A program made the position numbers and the translations under genes. The notes beneath the pieces are model-generated. The model was not told the DNA's origin and did no database searches. It saw only the letters and a list, made by a program, of their open reading frames with translations. From positions 1 to 64,000 of the forward strand of contig CADARP010000013.1 of the NCBI GenBank assembly GCA_902790325.1: a DNA stretch of 64,000 nt, given 5' to 3'. Each line of letters opens with the position of its first letter. The first letter of the stretch is position 1. This stretch comes from Oscillospiraceae bacterium. Lineage in GTDB: Bacteria > Bacillota > Clostridia > Oscillospirales > Acutalibacteraceae. Below, piece after piece: positions 22,279 through 29,248 of this stretch.

Positions 22279-22640
22279 GTATTGTAGAGGAGTGTCCCGT
22301 ATTCCCGAGGTCAGATCGGACAAGCACGGGGCCAGAGCGGACGATCGGATCGCCGTTTCCCGCGGCATGCTGTGCACGCCGGGAGCGTTCCCGACCGGTT
22401 CGGAATGTCCGGCAAAATGCGCAATTGCCGGAACTGTTCTGCACGGCGCACGGTTGAAACGCGTGCTTGTCTGCCGAACCTCATTCGTCGCGGATCCTTC
22501 CGCAAACAGAAATCTTTGTCAGAAAAGGGAGAGATGTCCGGGCAGAGTGACGCGAGCGGCTGCTGCCGATCCGGGAGCTTTTTCCAACGCTTCCGTTCGC
22601 TGGGAATCCTGCCGAAAACTTGTCCGAAAAATTCACAATT
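22279..22640 (+). ncRNA. Candidate structured non-coding RNA of unknown type
   Basis: About 360 bp, GC-rich against an AT-rich background, immediately downstream of a consensus promoter. It contains several good inverted repeats, for example TCCGGCA/TGCCGGA with a TGCGCA loop, GCACG/CGTGC, and TTCCCGA/TTCGGAA. The open frame across it is interrupted by no protein-like sequence and lacks a ribosome site. I checked it by eye against tmRNA, RNase P RNA, SRP RNA and 6S RNA signatures and saw no match. A clear terminator is not visible, so the 3' end is a guess; it might instead be a long leader of the surface-protein gene. Confidence 0.35.
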
Positions 22641-22646
22641 TAAGTA

Positions 22647-22675
22647 TTGCATTTGATGAATCGCAATGCTATAAT
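22647..22675 (+). promoter_or_regulatory. Promoter for the NPATG surface protein
   Basis: TTGCAT at 22647-22652, 17-bp spacer, TATAAT at 22670-22675, 31 bp before the start codon. Confidence 0.75.
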
Positions 22676-22706
22676 AATACTACATTTATTTGGGAGGAAT
22701 TATACC

Positions 22707-24395
22707 ATGAAAAAAAGAGTTCTTGCAGCGCTGCTTGCAGTCTGCATGATCGCCGCCACGTGCGTGCTGTTCGCATCGGCGGACGACGATATCAAATTCA
22801 CCAAGAATGCCTATGTCCAGAACGGAGACGATGCAGAACCGATTATTTGGGGAACAACGACGTATAATGATCTGCAGGACTCCGCTCAAGTTAATGCTTC
22901 ATTCAAACCAAAAACTTCCACCGCGCAGCTTTCCGCGTCTTTAGCAGATCATCCCGGCAATTTTGACTACGATGATCTGCAAAAAGTCGCCGATTTTACT
23001 GCAAGCAATACATACTTTTATCAAGCATATCAGATTTCCGGCGTTACTATTACGCCCAGCTCAGACAAGAAAACCGCAACGGTAAGAATCACGGTGAGTG
23101 TTAATGGTACCGCATCCGATGATAAAGTTTATCAAGTTGGCAGTTCGGACATAAGCGGATCAGCCGGTACCCCACTCAGCAGTACTGATTTTGTTTCATC
23201 GTCGGGCGTGTCCAAATATAGAGTCAACGGCAAAAACCAAGACACGATAACGATTTATAACGTTAAGCTCGTTGAGCAGCTGCACAGTCTTTCGATGGGT
23301 CTGCAGTTCTACGGCGACCATACGTATACAAACATCAGCGCATCGGAGATCGCACAGATCGAATCGAGATACACGCTCATCGACGGCGACGGACTCAACA
23401 AAGGCACGGAGATCGTTTCGCATGTCAACTCTATCTATGACCTGTATGAGGGACAGAGAATCCAGTTGACCGCTAAGTTGAAGGATCCTAAGGACGCCGA
23501 TGATTACGGCTTCAAGTGCTGGGTTGACGGCAACAACAATATTGTTAGCAAATCGGCAACCTATACTTGGATCGCCGGCAGCGAACCCAGCCCGATCTAT
23601 GCTGTGTTTGAAGAGAAGAAGGGCCGCGTGCGCATCAACTACTCCTGGGAGGGTGAGGGCGCGATCGCGTACCAGGAATCCACCAGCAACGATAAGGTAC
23701 TTACCAGATCTCTGCTCAATAAGACCGACGGTCAGCACACCGATAACAACACCACGTACAACAACGGTCAGATCAGCGTGCTGCAGGGTCACACGGTCAC
23801 TTTCGTCTTCACGCCGAAGGAAGGCTACGAAGTTTCCCACGTGTATGTGGACAGAAAGGGTACCGGCACCAAGATCGACGTCGCGAGCTTCAAGTCGATC
23901 ATTCTCAATGACGGTTTCGGCCCGTCGCTTGCCGCTCTGAAGGAAATGATCAGCGCAACGGGCGCGAACAGAACCTTCACCATCGAGGCGGACAAGAACA
24001 GACAGGAACAGATTTACTACAAGTTCACCTTTACGTCGGATGACACGACCGGCGAAGCGAACAACATCCGCTCCATCCACGTGGAATTCGCACCCATCAA
24101 AGTGTACGAAGCTCCCGTAGGTAAGGAACTGCCCACAGTCGAGCCGGAAGGCGTGACGCTGGCAACCGGCGCAGCACCCGAAAACGCTGAAGGCGCGAAC
24201 GGCGGCGCAGCCACCACGCTGCCTCCCGAAAACGGTGCGGCAGGCGCAAACGGCGCATCCCCGCTGAGCGGCTCTGTGGTGAACCCGGCAACCGGTTCCG
24301 GTTCCGGCACAGGTGCGATCGCGGTATTCACGACTCTTTCCCTTGCGGCGGCAGGCGCCTTCGTAACGGTGAAAAAGAGAAACAAAGAAGACTGA
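22707..24395 (+). CDS. Secreted surface protein with NPATG-type sorting signal
   Basis: A 562-residue protein with a signal peptide (residues 1-27, ending FASAD). The body is Ser/Thr/Asn-rich and beta-type, with repeated segments such as LYEGQRIQLTAKLKDP and INYSWEGEGAIAY that resemble InlB/Flg-new type surface modules. A low-complexity Ala/Gly/Glu linker leads to NPATG at 526-530, then a hydrophobic stretch and KKRNKED. This triplet is a cell-wall sorting signal used by class B or related sortases, so covalent attachment to peptidoglycan or a pilus is likely. No sortase gene is nearby. The start has a perfect GGGAGGAA site and its own promoter and terminator. Confidence 0.8.
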   Translation: MKKRVLAALLAVCMIAATCVLFASADDDIKFTKNAYVQNGDDAEPIIWGTTTYNDLQDSAQVNASFKPKTSTAQLSASLADHPGNFDYDDLQKVADFTASNTYFYQAYQISGVTITPSSDKKTATVRITVSVNGTASDDKVYQVGSSDISGSAGTPLSSTDFVSSSGVSKYRVNGKNQDTITIYNVKLVEQLHSLSMGLQFYGDHTYTNISASEIAQIESRYTLIDGDGLNKGTEIVSHVNSIYDLYEGQRIQLTAKLKDPKDADDYGFKCWVDGNNNIVSKSATYTWIAGSEPSPIYAVFEEKKGRVRINYSWEGEGAIAYQESTSNDKVLTRSLLNKTDGQHTDNNTTYNNGQISVLQGHTVTFVFTPKEGYEVSHVYVDRKGTGTKIDVASFKSIILNDGFGPSLAALKEMISATGANRTFTIEADKNRQEQIYYKFTFTSDDTTGEANNIRSIHVEFAPIKVYEAPVGKELPTVEPEGVTLATGAAPENAEGANGGAATTLPPENGAAGANGASPLSGSVVNPATGSGSGTGAIAVFTTLSLAAAGAFVTVKKRNKED

Positions 24396-24426
24396 TTCCT
24401 GATTCCTTGAACTGAATAAATGTAGG

Positions 24427-24466
24427 ACACACCAAAGGGAGCGATTCCTTTGGTGTGTTCATTTTA
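24427..24466 (+). terminator. Terminator after the surface-protein gene
   Basis: ACACACCAAAGG ... CCTTTGGTGTGT hairpin followed by TCATTTTAT. Confidence 0.8.
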
Positions 24467-24540
24467 TCGGATAAACTGCCGTACGGATACGTCTTGTCAT
24501 TCCGATTAAAATATGGTATGCTGAACGTAAAGAAACGCTC

Positions 24541-24727
24541 TTCACGGAAAGTTGGAGGATTCCATTTTCAGTGTCATCGCGAGGAGAGAAGCGACGCGGC
24601 GATCTCCCAAAGATGCCGGTTAAGGTGTTGCTTTTTACCGACATCCGGTTGAGATTGCCGCAGCCCCTTCGGGGCTTCGCAATGACAGTACTTCTTGTTT
24701 GCACGATCCCCCTATTTTCCGTGATGA
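24541..24727. mobile_element. MITE-like element, family 1, copy 2
   Basis: About 187 bp, nearly identical to 4641-4827. Left end TTCACGGAAA, right end TTTTCCGTGATGAA. This copy keeps the better internal symmetry (CCCCTTCGGGG and TTCGCAATGACA). Confidence 0.7.
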
Positions 24728-24740
24728 ACCTAAAGAAAGT

Positions 24741-24962
24741 TTCATCACGGATTTTTGTGGTATGGTCAGACGCAAGCAAAGGTGGTGTCATCGCGAGGGA
24801 GGCGAACGCCGACCGCGGCGATCCGTTCTCTCGGCAGAAGGCGATCCGTTCTCTCGGCAGAACGTAAAAGGAACAGCAAAAGACACGGATTGCCGCGCAC
24901 CATAAAGGTGCTCGCAATGACAAACAAGGGTATGCTTTCTTATCCCACAAAAAACCGTGAAG
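24741..24962. mobile_element. MITE-like element, family 2, copy 2
   Basis: About 222 bp, starting TTCATCACGGA 14 bp after the family 1 element and ending AACCGTGAA. Compared with the copy at 10086-10283 it has an internal direct duplication of GGCGATCCGTTCTCTCGGCA. Confidence 0.7.
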
Positions 24963-24988
24963 AGAGTAAAGAAAGGATGTGTTTCCCC

Positions 24989-26731
24989 ATGCAAGTATTC
25001 CCTATCCCCGCGCTCGGCGACGTGCATCTGCAAAGCGGCGCTTTCCGTGCAGAGCTGACGCATACCGAAACGGACGGCGTTCTGCTGCTGAACCTGTCGC
25101 TTCACGCGGACGCGCCGACCGTCCCCGATCCTGTTGACCTGACCTTTGAACAGTTTCTGCCGGATGTATTCGCCGCATGGACGCCGAACGCCGGCGATGA
25201 CCGCTTCATCCGCGCGGAATGGGGCTGGACCGAAACCCATTCCCGCAGCGCAAGCGGCGCACCGGTTCTTTGTCTGCACACGCAGGACGGTGAAAACCGG
25301 TTGACGGCCGCGCTTTCCGACGCCGCCGAAGCATGCCGCATGTGTGTCGGCGTCAGTGAAGAACGCGCCGTATACATTTTCCGGTTTTCCTTTTTCACCC
25401 AGCAAACCGCGCCGCTGCAGGATTATTCCGCACAGGTACGGCTGGACTTCCGTCCCATGCGTTATGAAACGGCGCTGCGCGAAGTCGTGCGCTGGTGGGA
25501 CGCGTTCTATCCCCCCTGCCCGATTCCGGACGGGGCGCGCGAGCCGCTGTACTCCTGTTGGTACAGCCTGCATCAGGTTGTGACAACGGAGGAAGTCGTG
25601 CAGCAGTGTACGCTCGCCGCACCGTACGGCATGACCGCCGTGATCCTCGACGACGGCTGGCAGACCGACGACAACAACCGCGGATATGCCTTTTGCGGCG
25701 ACTGGAAACTGGCGCGCAAAAAGATCCCGGACATGGCATCGCTCGCCGATCAGGTGCACGCGCTCGGCATGAAATTCATGATCTGGTATTCCGTGCCGTT
25801 CGTCGGCGTGCACAGTGAAAACTACACGCGCTTTATCGGCAAATATCTCGACAACGGCGAACAGCACGACTGGTATATTCTCGACCCGCGCTTCCCCGAA
25901 TGCCGCGCGTTCCTCGTCGACACGTACCGTACCGCTGTACGTGACTGGCATCTGGACGGACTGAAGCTTGATTTCATCGACTCATTCCATCTGACCGGAT
26001 CGTCCTCGACCGATTATGCGGCAATGGACTGCGTCTCTCTCGAGGAAGCGGTGCAGAAACTGCTTGACGAGGTTTGCGCGCCGCTCAAGGCGGACAACCC
26101 GGATTTCCTCATCGAATTCCGGCAAAGCTACATCGGCCCGGTCATGCGCCGGTTCGGCAATATGCTGCGCGCGGGCGACTGTCCGTATGCCGCCGGCACA
26201 AACCGCCGGAGCACCGTTGCGCTGCGCCTGTCGAGCAGCAGCACGGCCGTTCACTCCGACATGGTCATGTGGAACACCGCGGAATCCGCCGAAACAGCCG
26301 CAGACCAGCTCACGGCGATCCTGTTCGCCGTACCGCAGGTTTCCGTGCGCATGGAGACGCTGCCGCAAACACATCTCGACATGCTGCGGTTCTATCTGCG
26401 TTTCTGGACAGAACACCGGCACATTCTGCTGGACGGCGAACTGACCGCCGAAGAGCCGCATGCGGGCTACTCGCTCGTGCGCGCCGAAAAAGACGGCGAG
26501 GCCGTCATCACAGCGTACGCGAAAAATGATGTTTCGTTATACGGATTGACGTCCGGCGCGCTCGTCAACGCCTCGCCGAAGCCGTATCTGATCGCGGAAT
26601 GTGACAAAGAATTTGCCTACACCGTCACAGACTGCACCGGCGTCGAAACGGCGTGCGGCGTCCTGCCGGCCGGCCTTTCGCGCATCGAAGTGCCGCATTC
26701 CGGTATTGTGTTCTTCCGCGCAAACGTATAA
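24989..26731 (+). CDS. GH36-type alpha-galactosidase
   Basis: A 580-residue cytoplasmic glycoside hydrolase of clan GH-D. The TIM barrel holds DDGWQTDD (about 217-224), the nucleophile Asp328 in LKLDFIDSF, and a likely acid/base Asp397 in RAGDCPYAAG. The N-terminal 170 residues are a beta-sandwich. It would release alpha-linked galactose from melibiose, raffinose or plant oligosaccharides; other alpha-glycosides are possible. It complements the beta-galactosidase at 13.3 kb. ATG 24989 is preferred over ATG 24977 because the AAAGGA site is then at a workable distance. The upstream region is occupied by MITE-like elements and no promoter is clear. Confidence 0.85.
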   Translation: MQVFPIPALGDVHLQSGAFRAELTHTETDGVLLLNLSLHADAPTVPDPVDLTFEQFLPDVFAAWTPNAGDDRFIRAEWGWTETHSRSASGAPVLCLHTQDGENRLTAALSDAAEACRMCVGVSEERAVYIFRFSFFTQQTAPLQDYSAQVRLDFRPMRYETALREVVRWWDAFYPPCPIPDGAREPLYSCWYSLHQVVTTEEVVQQCTLAAPYGMTAVILDDGWQTDDNNRGYAFCGDWKLARKKIPDMASLADQVHALGMKFMIWYSVPFVGVHSENYTRFIGKYLDNGEQHDWYILDPRFPECRAFLVDTYRTAVRDWHLDGLKLDFIDSFHLTGSSSTDYAAMDCVSLEEAVQKLLDEVCAPLKADNPDFLIEFRQSYIGPVMRRFGNMLRAGDCPYAAGTNRRSTVALRLSSSSTAVHSDMVMWNTAESAETAADQLTAILFAVPQVSVRMETLPQTHLDMLRFYLRFWTEHRHILLDGELTAEEPHAGYSLVRAEKDGEAVITAYAKNDVSLYGLTSGALVNASPKPYLIAECDKEFAYTVTDCTGVETACGVLPAGLSRIEVPHSGIVFFRANV

Positions 26732-26753
26732 CCCGTTCCGTTTTCCGACACAT

Positions 26754-26798
26754 AAAAAGAGGACTGCTCAACATAGGAACAGTCCTCTGCTTTTTTTA
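26754..26798. terminator. Bidirectional terminator
   Basis: AGAGGACTG ... CAGTCCTCT hairpin flanked by A-rich and T-rich runs, serving both the GH36 gene and the convergent small frame. Confidence 0.85.
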
Positions 26799-26801
26799 CG
26801 T

Positions 26802-27047
26802 TCAATACCACAGCCAACCGAACAGGAAAATGCGGATCAGCCATTGCCACCAGTTGTATCGGACTGTGACGGTGCAGACGGCTGTTTCGGCGAAGCCGTA
26901 TTTGTCGGTCGCGGTAACGGTGATGTGCGCCGTGCCGGCCTTGTTCGTTGTGACGTTGCCGCTGTCGTCCACGGCCGCGACGCCGGTAAAATGGCCTGAC
27001 ACTGTGAACTCTTTTGCATATACTTTTTGAACGATCACATTTTGCAT
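26802..27047 (-). CDS. Small Ig-like (Big-type) fragment with aromatic C-terminal tail
   Basis: An 81-residue frame. Residues about 12-62 resemble the end of a bacterial Ig-like (Big_2/Big_3) repeat (DDSGNVTTNKAGTAHITVTA). The chain ends in WWQWLIRIFLFGWLWY, 14 of 16 residues identical to the end of the subtilase at 1191-2690. There is no signal peptide, so it may be the degraded 3' end of a larger surface-protein gene. However, GGAGAAAG lies 2-6 bp before the ATG, so expression as a small protein is possible. The upstream sequence in other frames looks partly protein-like, which favours frameshift decay. Confidence 0.5.
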   Translation of the reverse strand: MQNVIVQKVYAKEFTVSGHFTGVAAVDDSGNVTTNKAGTAHITVTATDKYGFAETAVCTVTVRYNWWQWLIRIFLFGWLWY

Positions 27048-27222
27048 TCTTTCTCCGAGATACAGCGCATTTCTGCAATCCTTGATCCAGATTTCCGAAA
27101 AGAACAGATTCTCGCAAATCGGCGATGTTTTCTTTCCTTTCGTTAAATTAAATCCATTTCGTTTTTGGTCTTTTTTGATACCGTTGATTCGTTACAGCAT
27201 ACGCACCACTTCCTTCTTGCAA

Positions 27223-27258
27223 GAACAAATGTTCACACATAATTGTAAACATTTGTTC
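27223..27258. promoter_or_regulatory. Two LexA-like (SOS) boxes
   Basis: GAACAAATGTTC at 27223-27234 is a perfect palindrome of the Gram-positive LexA/DinR form GAACnnnnGTTC. AAACATTTGTTC at 27247-27258 differs by one base. Centres are 24 bp apart and the pair also forms one 11-bp-armed inverted repeat. No SOS-type gene lies next to it. Confidence 0.55.
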
Positions 27259-27325
27259 CGAATCTACATGATCACAGACGCACCAATAAAATCCCTTGCT
27301 CTGTAAAAAAGTGTTGTTTTCACTG

Positions 27326-27354
27326 TTGAAATCCGGTTAATAAAATGGTATAAT
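27326..27354 (+). promoter_or_regulatory. Promoter for the NifU-like/GGGtGRT pair
   Basis: TTGAAA at 27326-27331, 17-bp spacer, TATAAT at 27349-27354. A CGTTTCGGCG ... CGCCGAAACG hairpin lies in the roughly 90-nt leader. Confidence 0.7.
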
Positions 27355-27453
27355 TATTTTGTTACGGTACTTTCCTTGCCGTTTCGGCGCTCTGCGCTGC
27401 GCGTCCGCCGAAACGAAACGAAAGGGCAAACAAAACACAGGGAGGAATTTTTC

Positions 27454-28146
27454 ATGATCTATTCAGCAGAAGTCAAAGAAATGTGCCCCGTGCATCAGGG
27501 CGTGCATCACGGCGCGGCTCCGATCCCGGAAGAAGCAAAATGGGTCAAGTCCCGCGAAGTGAAGGACATTTCCGGTTATACGCACGGCATCGGCTGGTGC
27601 GCCCCGCAGCAGGGCGGCTGCAAGCTCTCGCTCAACGTCAAGGACGGCGTGATCCAGGAAGCGCTCGTGGAAACGATCGGCTGCTCCGGCATGACGCATT
27701 CCGCGGCGATGGCGGCGGAGATCCTGCCGGGTCTGACGGTGCTTGAAGCACTGAACACCGACCTCGTTTGCGACGCGATCAACACCGCCATGCGCGAGCT
27801 GTTCCTGCAGATCGCATACGGCCGCACGCAGAGCGCCTTCTCCGAGGGCGGCCTGCAGATCGGCGCAGGTCTCGAAGATCTGGGCAAGGGCGCGCGCTCC
27901 ATGGTCGGCACGACCTACGGCACCCTCTCCAAGGGTCCGCGTTACCTCGACCTGACCGAGGGCTATATCACCGAGCTCGCACTCGACGAAAACGACGAGA
28001 TCATCGGCTACAAATACGTCAACTTCGGCAAGATGATGGACTTCATCAAGGCAGGCAACGACGCCCAGACGGCGCTCGAAAAAGCCTCCGGTCAGTACGG
28101 CCGCGTCGCGGACGCCGCAAGACTGATCGATCCGAGAAAAGAATAA
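27454..28146 (+). CDS. NifU/IscU-like iron-sulfur scaffold-type protein
   Basis: A 230-residue protein. The central region has NifU_N-like elements: GWCAPQQGGCKLSLNV, then IGCSGMTHSAAMAAEIL and a later LQIAYGRTQSAF. Conserved Cys residues (near the N-terminus, around 50-57, and in the GCSGMTHS loop) could carry an Fe-S cluster. It is always found, in the families I know, beside the GGGtGRT protein, as here 13 bp upstream. The true role is not established; a dedicated cluster-delivery pair is an inference. The start at ATG 27454 follows GGGAGGAAT. Confidence 0.75.
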   Translation: MIYSAEVKEMCPVHQGVHHGAAPIPEEAKWVKSREVKDISGYTHGIGWCAPQQGGCKLSLNVKDGVIQEALVETIGCSGMTHSAAMAAEILPGLTVLEALNTDLVCDAINTAMRELFLQIAYGRTQSAFSEGGLQIGAGLEDLGKGARSMVGTTYGTLSKGPRYLDLTEGYITELALDENDEIIGYKYVNFGKMMDFIKAGNDAQTALEKASGQYGRVADAARLIDPRKE

Positions 28147-28159
28147 GGGGGAACGAACG

Positions 28160-29179
28160 ATGGTACAATTTGAATCCTACGACAGAAGAGAAAAACAGAT
28201 CCTGGCGAAGCTCGCCGAGTACGGGATCGGCTCCATCGAAGAGGCTGAGCAGATCACCAAGGACGCCGGTCTGGACGTGTACCACATGGTCGAAAACATC
28301 CAGCCGATCTGCTTTGAAAACGCCAAGTGGGCATACACCGTAGGCGCCGCGATCGCCATCAAAAAGGGCTGCCGCAAGGCGTCCGAGGCTGCCGCCGCGA
28401 TCGGCGAAGGCCTGCAGGCGTTCTGCATCCCCGGCTCCGTCGCGGATCGCCGCAAGGTCGGTCTCGGCCACGGCAATCTGGGCAAAATGCTGCTTGAAGA
28501 AGACACCGAGTGCTTCGCGTTCCTCGCCGGCCATGAATCCTTTGCCGCCGCGGAAGGCGCGATCGGTATCGCGGAAAAGGCGAACAAGGTCCGTCAGAAG
28601 CCCCTGCGCGTCATCCTGAACGGTCTGGGCAAAGACGCGGCGCAGGTTATCTCCCGCATCAACGGCTTCACCTATGTGGAGACGGAATATGACTACTTCA
28701 CGGGCGAACTCAAGGAAGTGTTCCGCAAGTGCTACTCCAAGGATCCCGAATCCTCCCGCGCGCGCGTCAACTGCTACGGCGCCAACGACGTGCAGGAAGG
28801 CGTTGCGATCATGTGGCATGAAAACGTCGACGTTTCCATCACCGGCAACTCCACCAACCCGACGAGATTCCAGCATCCGGTCGCCGGCACCTACAAAAAG
28901 GAACGCGTCGAAGCCGGCAAGAAATACTTCTCCGTCGCGTCCGGCGGCGGCACCGGCCGCACGCTGCATCCCGACAACATGGCAGCCGGCCCCGCTTCCT
29001 ACGGCATGACCGATACGATGGGACGTATGCATTCCGACGCGCAGTTTGCAGGCTCTTCCTCCGTTCCGGCACACGTCGAAATGATGGGTCTGATCGGTGC
29101 GGGCAACAACCCGATGGTCGGTATGACGGTCTCCGTCGCCGTTTCCGTCGAGGAAGCCGCCAAGGAAGGCAAATTCTAA
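28160..29179 (+). CDS. GGGtGRT family protein
   Basis: A 339-residue protein named for the exactly conserved SGGGTGRTLHPDNMA segment, here at about 254-268. The rest of the C-terminus, including FAGSSSVPAHVEMMG and GAGNNPMVGMTVSVA, also fits this family (Pfam GGGtGRT). The family has no proven activity; the glycine-rich loop suggests nucleotide or phosphate binding. It is co-transcribed with the NifU-like protein. Codon use is strongly biased toward C/G-ending codons, suggesting high expression. It appears intact. Confidence 0.85.
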   Translation: MVQFESYDRREKQILAKLAEYGIGSIEEAEQITKDAGLDVYHMVENIQPICFENAKWAYTVGAAIAIKKGCRKASEAAAAIGEGLQAFCIPGSVADRRKVGLGHGNLGKMLLEEDTECFAFLAGHESFAAAEGAIGIAEKANKVRQKPLRVILNGLGKDAAQVISRINGFTYVETEYDYFTGELKEVFRKCYSKDPESSRARVNCYGANDVQEGVAIMWHENVDVSITGNSTNPTRFQHPVAGTYKKERVEAGKKYFSVASGGGTGRTLHPDNMAAGPASYGMTDTMGRMHSDAQFAGSSSVPAHVEMMGLIGAGNNPMVGMTVSVAVSVEEAAKEGKF

Positions 29180-29191
29180 AAATCGCTCAAC

Positions 29192-29220
29192 GCCGCACGA
29201 TCCGTATTGAATTGTGCGGC
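29192..29220 (+). terminator. Hairpin after the GGGtGRT gene
   Basis: Perfect GCCGCAC (29192-29198) / GTGCGGC (29214-29220) stem with no good T run; possibly a weak terminator or RNA-stabilising hairpin. Confidence 0.35.
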
Positions 29221-29248
29221 ATTACCTTAATTATTAAGGAGTGTCTCT

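Noticed and set aside
22279-22640. tmRNA or RNase P RNA
   Set aside because: No tag-peptide frame ending ALAA and no conserved P4 sequence could be found.
22292-22867. 191-residue frame over the putative ncRNA
   Set aside because: It runs through the promoter and start of the surface-protein gene, lacks a ribosome site and has no domain.
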